From NCBI GenBank assembly GCA_949130485.1, contig OX422197.1:5930193-5994192 (forward strand): a stretch of DNA of 64,000 nt. Direction: 5' to 3'. Below, in pieces: positions 45,447 to 60,622 of this stretch (the first letter of the stretch is position 1; every line of letters starts with the position of its first letter). Both the position numbers and the translations under genes were made by a program. The stretch is from Agelas oroides (taxonomy: Eukaryota; Porifera; Demospongiae; Agelasida; Agelasidae). The notes below the pieces were generated by a model. That model saw only the letters and a program-made list of their open reading frames with translations. It had not been told where the DNA came from and ran no database searches.

Positions 45447-46274
45447 ATAGATAATAGAGCTACGAACAGGGATTGGAAACGGCAATAATTTTACGTCGAA
45501 TCATCGTTTCGGTCACGTGATCTGACGCACACTGCATTGGCAGTAGACGACTGTGCGAGAGCGGCGGTTATGTGCGTTTCTTCTTTCCCCCGAAGGTCGA
45601 GTGGTTTCTGGCAGACTGCTATTGCGATGGAGGGATATTCACAAGTCCTGAAATTATCAGCAGGCCTGAAGACGACTAAGACAGATTGATACATCCTCTG
45701 CATGAGCTGGAGGCACCTGTTCAGAAAGCTGGAGAAAACTGCACACAATTACTGCAGCTCCATTGTTTTGTCAGCATTACATTGACCTATGTACTGCTAA
45801 TACTGTACCAGCAGACTTTACCTAAACCAGGGTACAGATCTCTCTAGAAAACTACAAGAGTTTTCACATTATTTACACTTTTCAAGGCCCCTCATCAAAC
45901 TGTGTACTGTATCACAAAGAAATAAGCCACTCAGTTACATTCTTTGCTAATGGTTACACTTTATGACAGCTTGCATCATTGGGTAGCCCTGTTTATTATT
46001 TTAGCATTTCTACATTGGATAAAAATCAATTCACAACTGTGCATAGTACAATTTTCGACCAGAATATTGTAGATACCGTGGTATATCAGTAAATGCACAA
46101 GAACCTCTAGTGCGATGACCCGCGCGGGAGATAAACGGTCGTACACCGGTTAGTGGGCACCGCCTTCTAACTGAAACACCCGGAACGAGGATTCAACGTG
46201 ACGTCATCGGCGTTTTGCCCGAGTTTGCCCGTAAATTTTTTGTCCGTTTCCAATCCCGTTTCAGTGCTCTATTA
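45447..46274. mobile_element. ~0.83-kb element with ~33-bp TIRs
   Basis: GATAATAGAGC then GGGATTGGAAACGG at 45448-45480 is mirrored by CCGTTTCCAATCCCG then GCTCTATTATC at 46241-46273, with a few mismatches. The interior has a minus-strand open frame (45491-45748) with no recognised domain. It is absent from the 12.9-kb counterpart. Confidence 0.7.
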
Positions 46275-46299
46275 TCAGAGAGTCGGTAGACTCTCTATG

Positions 46300-46868
46300 T
46301 AGCCTCGTTCCCAGGCCCTGCGCGTTCGTCGCTTGCAGTACGAAATTCGCGCAGAGGGCCTGGGCTCGTTCATCACGTGATGTGTGCCGCAGCCGTAATT
46401 TTACGTCACACCAGATATGCCCGCGCCGTGTTGCAGCATTGGTTGTAGAGATAACCAGGCACAAATGGAGTTGGAAGAACCTGAAACAGGTCACGCGCGT
46501 ACGATAGACTACAATAGTAAACTCGAGCTGAAGAAGACGAGGAGCCGAAATCCAGGGTCGACCTAGTAACACGATGTGGCAAGGTATCTGAATATAGACG
46601 TCTACTATCCAGCTAAACATGGCAGCTTGTTCTCTTTCGATGCCGAGACTTTTAGCACTTACGTAAGTTCGCACACGAACCATTACTGTGATCTCTGTGG
46701 GCCTCTTTCAACGCTAAACTGGGCGCTAGCTCATCTATGACATCATTGATTCCAGTAGAATGGACGTGACGTAAGCTGCGGCACACATCACGTGATGAAC
46801 GAGCCCAGGCCCTCTGCGCGAATTTCGTGCTGCAAGCGACGAATGCGCAGGGCCTGGGAACGAGGCTA
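46300..46868. mobile_element. Mutator-like MITE, ~84-bp TIRs, 9-bp TSD
   Basis: Starts TAGCCTCGTTCCCAGGCCC and ends GGGCCTGGGAACGAGGCTA; TIRs are about 84 bp including CATCACGTGATG. The flanks are CTCTCTATG at 46291-46299 and 46869-46877. The counterpart at 12880-12900 has one CTCTCTATG (inverted) without the insert, a real empty site. A 45-codon frame from 46417 begins MPAPCCSIGCRDN, slightly reminiscent of a THAP finger start, but is too short to call. Confidence 0.9.
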
Positions 46869-47151
46869 CTCTCTATGTACGTAGGGATGGCGCCGACGCG
46901 CAATATATGCAATACTTAAGCAAAAGCCGTATAACTTCACCACAAACACGCTAAAAGCTTATTTAAGCGCCCAGGCTTCCTCTTTGAGTGCCTTTGTGAT
47001 CAGCAAGACTCATACAAGTGACCAAAAGCCACGCGCAAGACAGCTAAACACAAAAGTGTGCGCTAGCAAAAGTGCCACTTTTCTTATTCTTCTTTCTTTG
47101 TTCCGACCACTTTGTAAATTATGATAACTCGAAAACGGCTCAAGTACTCAC

Positions 47152-47217
47152 CTTGATTTTAGCACGAAACGGATGCTCATCACAGCGCTCAGCTTCCCAA
47201 CCACTCAGCGTCTTCAT
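47152..47217 (-). other. Conserved putative first exon, element copy
   Basis: Minus-strand ATG at 47215-47217, 22 codons starting MKTLSGWEAERCDEH, donor GTGAGT at 47151-47146. Counterpart of 12542-12607; ATG, frame, length and donor are all kept. Confidence 0.5.
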
Positions 47218-47834
47218 AGCTTCAAATTCACCCTGGTCAACAAAAGCCATTCACAACACTCTGAGGCTGCTGTCCGTTGCGAAGGACGCCATTTTCTAAT
47301 TTTATACGCATGCGCACACGAAGTCTCGTTCCCAGACCGAAGACCACGGTCATTGGTCTGGAAGCGAGAGTACACAAGCGAGCGGGCGGGCATGGTTGGC
47401 ACGGTTTTTTCCCCCGCGGCATTGGGCAAGGCTTATGAACACCACGTAGGTAAGGCGCTGCATTCAGCTGCCTACTTGTAGCTACACTAAAACTAGCCTA
47501 CTCACAGCTTCAGTGAACTGTAAAGCTAGGATGGTCTGTTGTCAGTATGATAGTTTTCTGTGCTGCAGCTGGTCAGTCGTCACGTGATTGACAACTGAAT
47601 CATGAAATTGTTTTCACAAAGTTTGGTACGGAGAGTGGTTGGCCCTTCATCAGGTTCTAGCTGGCTATATTGCACATAATTATTACACTTTTCTCCAGGG
47701 AGGGCAGATGTCACACTGGAATCACTACTAAACTGTCAACGCCACTTCAAGTTCTGGTGTTGTGGTTACACTTGAAATATTCTTCTTAGGCTTAGGTCTA
47801 ACTGTAACTGAGATTAACATTAGAAAAAAAAGGA

Positions 47835-48448
47835 CAGAAACAAGACTTAAAAAACATTAAAAATGTGAAAAGATGTAGGGATGGCATGCCAAAAAGTATG
47901 CAAACAAGGTAGAGATGATGCATGAAAGCAAAGGTCTACATATTGGCAAAGCCCCATCCCTACATCTTTTTCACACTGCAGTTAGACAGCGTACTCGAGA
48001 GCTGAATCTGCACCCATCCATGCAGTTATTAACGGTGTGCATGAGTGCTTGAGTTTTACACACTGATTACTATGACCAGTCTGCAGCCCACTCGAGCTCA
48101 CTGTCTAGGTTATACCAGAGGCATATAACAAGGGTACCACTGTCACTACAAGTAGTATGTTGGCAATAAAAGTACTAACCTTGGTAGCTACCTACAATAT
48201 TAGCCTCGTTCCCAGGCCATGTGGGAGGAGCTAGAAAGTGCATGGCCTGAGAATGAGGCTACAGCCATGAACTGCTAGTATAAAGACTACCCATGCACTG
48301 TCTAACTGCAGTGTGAAAAAGATGTAGGGATGGGGCTTTGCCAATATGTAGACCTTTGCTTTCATGCATCATCTCTACCTTGTTTGCATACTTTTTGGCA
48401 TGCCATCCCTACATCTTTTCACATTTTTAATGTTTTTTAAGTCTTTCT
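47835..48448. mobile_element. Foldback element, second copy
   Basis: Arms at about 47838-47975 and 48313-48448, reverse complements of each other and homologous to 11328-11946. A TAGCCTCG-ended MITE (about 48206-48263) lies inside. Confidence 0.85.
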
Positions 48449-50973
48449 ATGGTGGGATGAAGCCAGCGAATACTGGTCATATACCATTTTCCCTTTTGGA
48501 TGGGACTTTGCCCTGCGTTTTGGTCGACACAGAACCCAAGGTAGTTAAATCCTGCTGCAAAGCTGGAGCACTTGCCATAAGAGTGCTCCCCATGTGTCAA
48601 CTATTTGAGAAATCTGGGAGAGGGAACACTGAACTGGGCATACGGGTATTGTGGAAAGAATAGCCATGGGCAGTCACGCGACTCATGCTTGAAGGACTCA
48701 GTACAGGAGTGTGTGAGGAATGTGGTTGAGAGATGCGACTGTTTCATGGGGACTGTCCTCTTCCACAGCATTGCTGGAGGCACTGGATCAGGTGTGCTCA
48801 AGTTGTAGGTGTGTCTGTGAGGTTACAAACTCCTGCAGCTGCTTCAATTGTGCATGTTTTTTTCTGGCATAGCGCATTTGGAAGCATCTGCAAACCAGTA
48901 TGAGTGTGAATGGGCATGTGATCTTTTTAACCTAGGTGGATGGGTATAGGAAGTGCCATGGCCAGACTGACTGATCCAGTTTTACAGCTGAATTAGAGGA
49001 ATAACATTACATCACACGTGGGAAGTGTGCCAGGCAAAATGAGCAGTTTTCAATGGTACTTTTGTACTAGCGCATCAAACTTCCCACTTACAACTTTAGA
49101 CAATGCAGATGGCTAATAAGTATCAAGAAGGAAACACTATACTTGTAGCAGCATTTCTAGGCATGCTCCATATCTTGAACGCCCATAGAATAGCCTTGCC
49201 ATACAAATTTAGTACATGTGTCAATCACTTGCCTTCAAGCACGGTAGCATATATGCAGAAAGTGTGGCAGCGATGATGTCTAGTGTAATTCCTCTGGTTC
49301 ATGCATGTAGAATTTATCACTTTCATTTTAATTTTTTTTTGCGTTTTGATGTACTTTCTCAATCCCCTCACCGCCCTTCATTGACTTTCAGTGTCAGGCC
49401 TTGAAAGTGATTTCAGAGCTGATCTACTTTTCTGCCAGACCCCTTAGTGTAGCGTGCTTGCATGTGCACTTGCATGTGTGTTTTATCCAAACTGATGGCG
49501 GGCATTTTGTCTGTGGGGTTGGACCATTCAAAGATTTTTGTTATGGCCATGTGAGTGACACATTTCTACCAGTATCTGTGACCATACATCTAGGTAGTGT
49601 TATTCTGATCATCCTTAAATCAGGTCTGGGATCATTCATCTTGGAACAGTTGAGAGACGACTACCCTCTGGCCTACACCCTCTCAGTTGCAGTGGCTCCG
49701 TTCAGCCTGGGAGAGACCCCTCTACAGCACTACAACACACTGCTTTGCCTCTCCTGGCAACAGACATACAGTGATGCAGTGCTGCTCTTTCAGAATGACT
49801 ATATCCTGCAGCAGGCTCAGAAGTCCACCAGGATAGAGAAGAGAGCTGGTAGACACAGCAGTGAGGATGTGTCAGTTAGTGAAATGAACAGACAAATCAG
49901 TCAGACTCTGTGCAACTCATTTCTTCCTATATGGAGTGCCAAACAAAAGTGAGTATTAGCTGCCATATACCATACTCAAGTATGCATGAACAATCAACAA
50001 ACTAGCCTGAAAAAGGCAAGCCTAGATGTTATACAAAGTGCACCCACTGTGAGGGATGCATCTCCATGCAGCTCAGTGTGGCTACATAATCATGAACTAC
50101 CTGTCTAATTTCATCACAGCCCATCCCATATCATCAGTAGAGTCTTAGCCTCAGCATAAAAAGTAATCCCCAACACATTACACTCAATCTGATTCTGTTA
50201 TGTTTATAACTACCTTATACACTGATATATATATATCTGTTTTCTGTTTTCTTTTTATACCTACTTTTTCCCACTACTCCTCATGCTACACTAACTGTAT
50301 GTCGCAATTGGGTCCATATCAGCGGTATACCAGTACACCCAATCAGATTACAATGTGTGTATAGTTACCTGGTATACAGGTATAAGGCTAAGACTGCCAA
50401 TCTCAGCTCATTGTACGTACAGGTCTGCCAATCCAGCTACGTGGAGCCCTGAGAACTAGTGATGTCTCTGTGTCCTGATCCCTCACTAAAGCTCATCACA
50501 CCCATCCACACCCAGTTCTGTAAGCCCAGCAACACCTGGGACCAGGCTGTGTCCTGTGTCACACGTCCTAGCGCTCTGAGAAGAAGAGACCCAACACAAG
50601 GAAAATCATCCTGTATCTCCCTGATACCTGTTGCAAGAAGTACCCCTTCAAATATCGAGTCCCTCATTGCTAATGTAGGTAACCTTGAGAAGAAATTGAA
50701 ACAAGCATATATCCTGTGCCATGGAATCCCTTCCCTGTTGACTTTTGGTTCAGTCATGAACCTCAGTTGGCAGACAGAAAGCTCATGACGGTGCTTTCAA
50801 ACTCCTCAGCTATTTCAGACTATGTTGGTTTTGTTCTGGAAAGAGCCACCATGATGTACAAAGAAAGAGCATACTTACACTGGTATGAAAAGTATGGCTG
50901 CACCCGTGAAGTATTTGAAGAAGGATTTGAAACTGTGCACAGTATTTGTAGTAACTATGAATGCATTGTATGA

Positions 50974-51890
50974 AGTTGAAAGACAATGTCATGATACTGT
51001 AGTATACACACCAAATTTACAATAACATGCTATATAGCTAGCTACTCTGCTTTTCAGCCCTTCAGTTTTGATATTGAGGGACTAGGTATCTGCAGGTTTA
51101 TGGATGATATATCCCAATTTGTGACATTAGCATGCTTTCAGAGAAGCGTGAAAGGTTGACCAATTGTATAAGCATATTGCAGGATTTCTAAGCTTCTATA
51201 TATGTACTTTGGTATATAGGCTGGTAGCTTTGTATTCAGGCTTGCAATATACTTTAAACGATAAAAAGTGTAACAAAAAGTGTAACAAGACTAGCAATTC
51301 CATCCTGCATGTTGCTATCATGTGTATCACGTGAACATGATTATGAAATAAGTTGAGAGACGACTACTCTGGCCTACATCCTCTCAGTTGCAGTGGCTCT
51401 GTTCAGCCTGTGCACTGTATTACAGTAACTAGGAATGAAGACAATGTCATGATACTGTGGATTTTTATAATGGGTTGCTATAGGTGCTGTCAGCCCTTCA
51501 ATTTTGATATTGAGGGACTAGTTATTCCAATGAGTGGGAGGGTCTGGTTTATGACTATATGTATTCCAATTTGTGACATTAGTATGCTTTCAGAAGAGCA
51601 TGAAAGGTCGACCAATTTTTAATAAGCATATTTCACAATTTCTCATGCTAAGCTTCTATGTAAATCTGAATTATACACTGGTGGCTAGCCATGTTTTCAG
51701 GCTGTTACCATCATTTGCAATATACTTCAACTAGCAAAAAGCAAGGTAGACCTGGGAACAAGACTACCAATTCAGTTCCCCATGTCTTGCATGCTGCTAT
51801 CATGTGTATCATGCTGAACATGATTATGAAATAGGTATGTTTTGATGATTGACTTGCTACATTTGTTCTCCCATGAATCTTTTTGTTATT
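50974..51890. other. Spacer between TUBD1-3 and 7TM-A3
   Basis: Collinear with 18300-18702, 28730-29190 and 60623-61070, with an internal partial duplication (51353-51760 repeats 51000-51340, preceded by a scrap of TUBD1 exon 2 around TTGAGAGACGACTA). No intact gene. Confidence 0.55.
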
Positions 51891-52039
51891 TTAGGCTTGA
51901 AGAAATTGCCTGAGCAAGCACAAACTGATACCAAAGACTCTAGCTTTGTTGTGGTAAACTATTCTTCGAGTGTAGAAAAGTTTTTGAATGTAAAAGCTGA
52001 GACCAGTTTTCGGATTGCAACATCTACTGAACCAAAGCC

Positions 52040-54103
52040 ATGAGCTGTAGTCAGTGTGCAGTTGTTGCTCTGTTAGTGACATTAGTTGTTGGTGTGCAAG
52101 GACACCAGATCATCTATGTTGACACTGAGAATGGGACGCTGAATAGCAGCTGCTGGGAAGGAGGGCTAGACCAGCCCTGTGGTAGCTTGGAACTAGCAGA
52201 CACTGGTGCCCAGAAATACAACTCAACCATAGCTGTTGTGTGGAGGTATGGAACCAGCTATAATACTCCTACCACATTACCTACCATAGACAATGGTACT
52301 TGCAGATGTGAACCAACCGCTAGCAGATGGAATGAATCAGCCAATATTCAGAAGTACAGTTCAGTATCAGCTCAGTCAAATAATGCATCTTGCCCCCCTT
52401 GGTTTGAACCATTCAATGGTACTTGTAAATGTGGGGATAGTATTGATGGTATTGTCGAGTGTAATGAAACACAGCAGGAGTCTGCTATACTTGAGTGCTA
52501 TTGCATGACATACAATGAAACAACGGGAACGGTTGCTGGTCAATGCTTGTACAACTGTGTAAAGAGGGATCTTCATTTCCCAAAGACTCTGGAAAAACTA
52601 AACAATGTAATGTGTGGTCACCTTAACAGAGGTGGACAGCTTTGTGGTACTTGCAAAACAGGTTATAGCCCTCCTGTTTACTCCTACAATTTACAGTGTA
52701 CAATGTGCTCTGATGGTCAGTACAACTGGATAAAGTATGTTGCTATAGCTTTTGTACCTCTTACAGTTTTCTTGGTCCTTGTCCTCTGCTGCAGGATCAG
52801 TGCTACTTCACCCCAGCTGTATGCTTTTGTCATGTTTAGCCAGGCTCTTTCTTTTCCAACCAGTGTGCGTTTTGTTTTATTTCTAGTCAATAAAGAGTCT
52901 TATCCTTGTGCCTCAACAGCAGTTCAAATACTATTAGCAATATATGGTTTATGGAATTTAGATTTCTTTCGCACATTAATCCCACATATATGTCTGAACG
53001 TAGACACACTTCAAGTCCTAGCATTTGACTATGGTATTGCATTCTACCCCCTTGCTTTAATCATTATAACATATGTACTTATTGAGCTCCATGCTCACAA
53101 CTTTAGATTCGTAGTTCGGATATGGAAACCATTTCACAGATGCTTTGCTCGCTTTCGACAGCAGTGGGATATAAGGAGTTCCATCATTGATGCTTTTGCT
53201 TCATTTCTTCTTCTCTCAAATATAAAGCTGCTAAGTGTGTCCTTTGACCTTTTAGTTCCAATATATGTATACAATATGAATGGAAGTGTAGTTGGCACCT
53301 ATCTCTATTACGATGGATCAATTGAATACTTTGGCAAGAAACACCTCCCTTATGCCATTCTTGCTCTTTTTGTGGTACTCATTTTCATCATCTTACCTAT
53401 ACTGCTTTTGCTACTGTATCCAATGCGGTGTTTCCAGCGGTGTCTTGGTCACTGTAGAGTGAGGTGGCATGCTCTTCACATCTTTATTGATGCCTTCCAG
53501 GGTTGCTTCAAAGATGGAACCAATGGGACTCGGGACTGCCGATACTTTGCAGCAGTGTACCTTCTCGCGCGGCTCGTACTTATTTTTCTGTTTGCTGTCA
53601 CTAACAGTGTTGCTTATTATGCTACGGCAATGTCTGTGCTTATAGGTGTCACTATGTTGCTTGCCATATTTCAACCTTACAAAGCAGAGTTCAGAACTTA
53701 CAATGCTGTTGATTCAGGGTTCATACTTACCCTGGCCATGTGGTATGTCACAGCATTGTTTTTCTCTAAAACACCTGTGAAATCCCATAAATTACTAGAC
53801 GCAACAGTAGTAGTTTCATTTCTGTTAGCAGCCCTTCCTCTTCTGTACTTAGTTGTGATCTTTGGGCACTGGATCTTTTCTCGTACGGGAGCTGGACAAA
53901 GACTAGTTCAAAGCATTAAGAGCCACATAGGAAGAGTTTGCAGGCGTACACGTGGCACAAGACTAGAAGAGTCTCTACCAGATAGACTTATCATCCTTCA
54001 TCTTTATCATGATGATGGAGATTTTTCTATGGCTAACAACAGTGAGAGATTTAGTGACCAAGCATACTCAAGCATCAATAATAAGGAAAGTACAATGTTC
54101 TAG
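52040..54103 (+). CDS. 7TM-A3: intact Cys-rich multi-TM receptor-like protein, 687 aa
   Basis: Second intact member of the family, with the architecture of 7TM-A2: signal peptide (1-21), Cys-rich ectodomain, juxtamembrane NRGGQLCGTC and CTMC motif, about ten membrane segments, FQGCFKDGTNGTRDC loop and Ser/acidic tail ending ESTMF. It differs in a shortened ectodomain stretch (after SYNTPTT, with DNGTCRCEP as in 7TM-A1), loss of the SLYHQM segment, divergent helix 2-3 sequence (LYAFVMFSQALSFPTSVRF) shared with 7TM-A4, and tail insertions (GAGQRLVQ and DRLIILHLYHD) also shared with A4. A3/A4 thus form one subtype and A1/A2 another. The upstream sequence (from a TTTTAG acceptor at about 51895) is open for 48 codons but ends in a TGA overlapping the ATG, so it is probably 5' UTR. 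Confidence 0.85.
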   Translation: MSCSQCAVVALLVTLVVGVQGHQIIYVDTENGTLNSSCWEGGLDQPCGSLELADTGAQKYNSTIAVVWRYGTSYNTPTTLPTIDNGTCRCEPTASRWNESANIQKYSSVSAQSNNASCPPWFEPFNGTCKCGDSIDGIVECNETQQESAILECYCMTYNETTGTVAGQCLYNCVKRDLHFPKTLEKLNNVMCGHLNRGGQLCGTCKTGYSPPVYSYNLQCTMCSDGQYNWIKYVAIAFVPLTVFLVLVLCCRISATSPQLYAFVMFSQALSFPTSVRFVLFLVNKESYPCASTAVQILLAIYGLWNLDFFRTLIPHICLNVDTLQVLAFDYGIAFYPLALIIITYVLIELHAHNFRFVVRIWKPFHRCFARFRQQWDIRSSIIDAFASFLLLSNIKLLSVSFDLLVPIYVYNMNGSVVGTYLYYDGSIEYFGKKHLPYAILALFVVLIFIILPILLLLLYPMRCFQRCLGHCRVRWHALHIFIDAFQGCFKDGTNGTRDCRYFAAVYLLARLVLIFLFAVTNSVAYYATAMSVLIGVTMLLAIFQPYKAEFRTYNAVDSGFILTLAMWYVTALFFSKTPVKSHKLLDATVVVSFLLAALPLLYLVVIFGHWIFSRTGAGQRLVQSIKSHIGRVCRRTRGTRLEESLPDRLIILHLYHDDGDFSMANNSERFSDQAYSSINNKESTMF

Positions 54104-55595
54104 TTAACCTTTTTAATGTAAAAACACTGCAAAGTTGTAATATGTTTTGGCTTCACAATGATGACTGTTGTGCTAATAAGCCTACTAGTGCTATTATGAA
54201 CTCTTGGTAGTGCTTAACAGCATTGATTTTTGTTTTTGGGTTTTTGTGTAATCACATTGAATACTTTTGTCAGTGCATTTTTTAGTTTTAGACATGCATT
54301 TTGATCCTATATTGAGTTGTCCATCAGATTTCTCTGATTCAGTGACTAACCATATATAAACATCCACGATAGTGAAACTACAACAACCTCATTCAAGTGA
54401 CGTAATAGGGGAAAACACAAAAACTACCCCTGAGAGTAAAAAACAAAAAAACTGAGAATTATATTGGTGTGGAGAAACATTTACACACAGAGAGAAAAAC
54501 AGAGAGTTCAAGGTAGCAAAGGTACACGACCCTCATGTGCTGCAAGATCAAAACTACCCCTATAATGTTTGTAAAACATTAGGGATGTTCAATGCAAATT
54601 GTTTGGGTCACAAGTTCAGTTTTGGCTACTATTTCCTGTGTTGTTATAAGCTTGTTTTTTATTGATGTATAAGCCACTCGGCTTCTCGTGTCAGTAATTA
54701 TAAACAGCATTTTCTTTGTATTGTACGTAAGCTACATTAACATTGATGTGTTGTTGCAGCATTTTAGTTTCAGGATGCATGACTTGTAGTCAATCCATCT
54801 GATGTTGCATTATTAAAAAGGTTCTTTGAAATTTATGTTTGTTTTTTTTTATATACAGCTGCACGGGGATTTTGTGGGATTAGAAATGTACGAACTATCT
54901 TTACTCTTGGTTGTTTTAGTCAGTTAAACAATTGCCTGACTAAAAGGATTGCATACATAATTATATTCCCAAGTGGCGGTGGAAGCCATTTTAGTTTGGG
55001 GAGCTGGAGTGATTAGTGTATAGTCAAGCACTGGATGAGTTGGAGGCATTGGAATGTTTGATGCTCTGAGGTTACCATTTAGGCCATTTCTGTGGCTGAG
55101 AATTAGCTGCTGTCTTGTACTACCATCTCTCTACTTAAAATGTGACTGCAAATTGAAAACACTTTAGCTAGGAGCTATGAACATCAGGGGAGAGTGCAGC
55201 TGAAATCAAGAGATGAGTTGTTGGAAAGCTGCATGGCTGGGGCCTGGAAAATGAGGCTACTCTTCCCCCATTCCAATATGACTAATTGTGTCCTGCTGAT
55301 TCAAGAGGAGTATCCTGTGATGTGCTGATTAAAGAGTTATGTTACTTCTCTGAGTGACCGAGAGTCAATCTCGGATTTTGGTAGTGTTTGGACAAAAGTT
55401 TGTCAACCTCCAACGATCAACTCTTGGTCAAATAAACTAAATCAGGTTCACGTCACCCATCTTGCTGTCATTTATCATAATTATTATTCAATTGCCTTGA
55501 GAGAGTTGTTTGAGACTAGAACCACACATTCAGAGGAAGAAGCATGATTGTAGTTAATAACAAAACTATGACGTTAGCAGATTGGCTGGCCAATC
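54104..55595. other. 3' flank between convergent 7TM-A3 and ALAD-3
   Basis: No gene; collinear with 31396-32887. Confidence 0.5.
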
Positions 55596-58657
<3,062 letters not shown>

Positions 58658-60622
58658 CCATGTGTCATGTCTTCCATTTTGGAAGGCAAAATGGGCAGTT
58701 TCAATGGTACTTGTGTACTAGCGCATCAAAATTCCCACTCTAGAACTTTAGACAATGCAGATGGCTAATATGTATACCCATACAAGAAGGAAATGTAGCA
58801 GCCTTTCTAGGCATGCTCCATACCTTGAATGCCCATAGAATAGCTGTGCCATACAAATTTAGTACATGTGCCAATCGCTTGCCTTAAAAGCAAGGCAGCA
58901 CATATGCAGAAAGTGTGGCAGCGATAACGTCTAGTGCAATTCCTCTGGTTCATGCATGTAGAATTTATCTCTTTCATTTTGATGATTACTGGATTTGCAT
59001 TTTGATGTACTAGATCTTTCTCAATCCCCTCACCGCCCTTCATTGACTTTCAGTGTCAGGCCTTGAAAGTGACTTCAGAAATTTCTGCGGGATGCGGCCA
59101 GACCCCTTAGTGTCGCATGTTTGCATGTGGACTTGCATGTGTGTTTTATCCAAACCAATGGAGGACATTTTGTCTGTGGGGTTGGACAATTCAAAGATTT
59201 TTGCTATGGCCATGTGAGTGACACATTTCTACCAGTATATGTGACCATACATCTAGGTATTGCTATTCTGATCATCCTTAAATCAGGTCTGGGGTCATTC
59301 ATCTTGACTACCCTCTGGCCCACATCCTCTCAGTTGCAGTGGCTCCGTTCAGCCTGGGAGAGACCCCTCTACAGCACTACAACACACTGCTTTGCCTCTC
59401 CTGGCAACAGACATACAGTGATGCAGTGCTGCTTTTTCAGAATGACTATATCCTGCAGCAGGCTCAGAAGTCCACCAGGATAGAGAAGAGAGCTGGTAGA
59501 CACAGCAGTGAGGATGTGTCAGTTGGTGAAATGAACAGACAAATTAGTCAGACTCTGTGCAACTCATTTCTTCCTATATGGAGTGCCAAGCAAAAGTGAG
59601 TGTTAGCTGCCATGTACCATACTCAAGTATGCATGAACAATCAACGAACTGCCCTGAAAAAAGGCAAGCCTAGATGTTATACAAAGTGCACCCACTGTGA
59701 GGGATGCATCTCCATACAGCTCAGTGTGGCTACATAATCATGAACTACCTGTCTAATTTCATCACAGCCCATCCCATATCATCAGTAGAGTCTTAGCCTC
59801 AGCATATAACCCAGTAATCCCCAACACATTACACTCCATCAGATTCTGTTATGTTTATAACTACCTTATACACTGATATATATATATATATATCTGTTTT
59901 CTGTTTTATACTTTTTCCCACTACTCCTCATGCTACACTAACTATATGTTGCAATTGGGTCCATATCAGCGGTATACCAGTACACCCAATCAGATTACAA
60001 TGTGTGTATAGTTACCTGGTATACAGGTATAAGGCTAACACTGCCAATCTCAGCTCATTGTACGTACAGATCTGCCAATCTCAGCTACGTGGAGCCCTGG
60101 GAACTAGTGAGGTCTCTGTGTCCTGATCCCTCACTAAAGTTCATCACACCCATCCCCACCCAGTTCTCTAAGCCCAGCAACACCTGGGACCAGGCTGTGT
60201 CCTGTGTCACACGTCCTAGTGCTCTGAGGAGAAGAGACCCAGCACAAGGAAAAGCATCCTGTATCTCCCTGATACCAGTTGCAAGAAGTAGCCCTTCAAA
60301 TATTGAGTCCCTCATTGGTAATGTAGGTAACCTTGAGAAGAAATTGAAAGAAGCGTATAATTCTGTGCCATGGAATCCCTTTCCTATTGACTTTTGGTTC
60401 AGTCATGAACCTCAGTTGGCAGAACGAAAACTCATGACTGTGCTTGCAACCTCCTCAGCTATTTCAGACTATGTTGGCTTTGTTCTGGAAAGAGCCACCA
60501 TGATGTACAAAGAAAGAGCATACTTACACTGGTACGAAAAGTATGGCTGCACTAGTGAAGTATTTGAGGAAGGATTTGAAACTGTGCACAGTATTTGTAG
60601 TAACTATGAGTGCATTGTATGA
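58658..60622 (+). pseudogene. TUBD1: TUBD1-4: delta-tubulin lacking exon 1
   Basis: Homology to TUBD1-1 starts inside intron 1 at about 58685 (compare 16325), directly after the truncated ALAD-3 exon. Exon 2 is 59287-59595, with a 16-nt deletion after SFIL that removes EQLRDD and breaks the frame. Exon 3 is 60070-60622 and completely open (MEPWELVRSLC to NYECIV). Loss of exon 1 with the GTP-binding loop, and the exon 2 frameshift, make it non-functional. Confidence 0.9.

Larger units (their letters stand above)
45445..48451. mobile_element. 3.0-kb composite element inserted in TUBD1-3 exon 1
   Basis: Flanked by a perfect 7-bp duplication GTGGGAT (45438-45444 and 48446-48452 region), confirmed by the uninterrupted sequence in TUBD1-1 (15736-15750). 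Its ends are short inverted repeats CATAGA/TCTATG. In order it holds a TIR element (45447-46274), a palindrome AGAGAGTC-GGTA-GACTCTCT, a MULE-type MITE (46300-46868), the 22-codon exon (minus) and a foldback (47835-48448). The part from 46270 on mirrors 11328-12910. No transposase is recognised. Confidence 0.75.
45308..50973 (+). pseudogene. TUBD1: TUBD1-3: delta-tubulin split by a 3-kb insertion
   Basis: Exon 1 begins at 45308 (MSSLFLHVGQCGNQIG) and is interrupted at 45444 by a 3-kb element; it resumes at 48452 (GMKPANTGH) and ends at 48791 (AGGTGSG, donor GTGTGC). Exon 2 is 49624-49948 and open. Exon 3 is 50423-50973. Besides the insertion there is a 4-nt gain near 48629 that breaks the GRGNNWAYGY segment, a 1-nt loss in the first codons of exon 3 (GCCAATCCAGC against GCCAATCTCAGC), and a frameshift near 50710 before CHGIPS. 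Multiple independent lesions make it clearly dead. Confidence 0.92.

Noticed and set aside
45491-45748. Minus-strand 85-codon ORF in the element as a transposase
   Set aside because: No recognisable motif and absent from the related 12-kb block.
46417-46560. MPAPCCSIGCRDN frame as a THAP zinc finger
   Set aside because: Only the first two cysteines and about 45 codons; no later Cys/His pair or AVPTF-like motif before the stop.
48206-48263. 9-bp duplication around the MITE in the second foldback
   Set aside because: Flanks do not match (CTACAATAT against CAGCCATGA); element ends are recognisable but the duplication is not.
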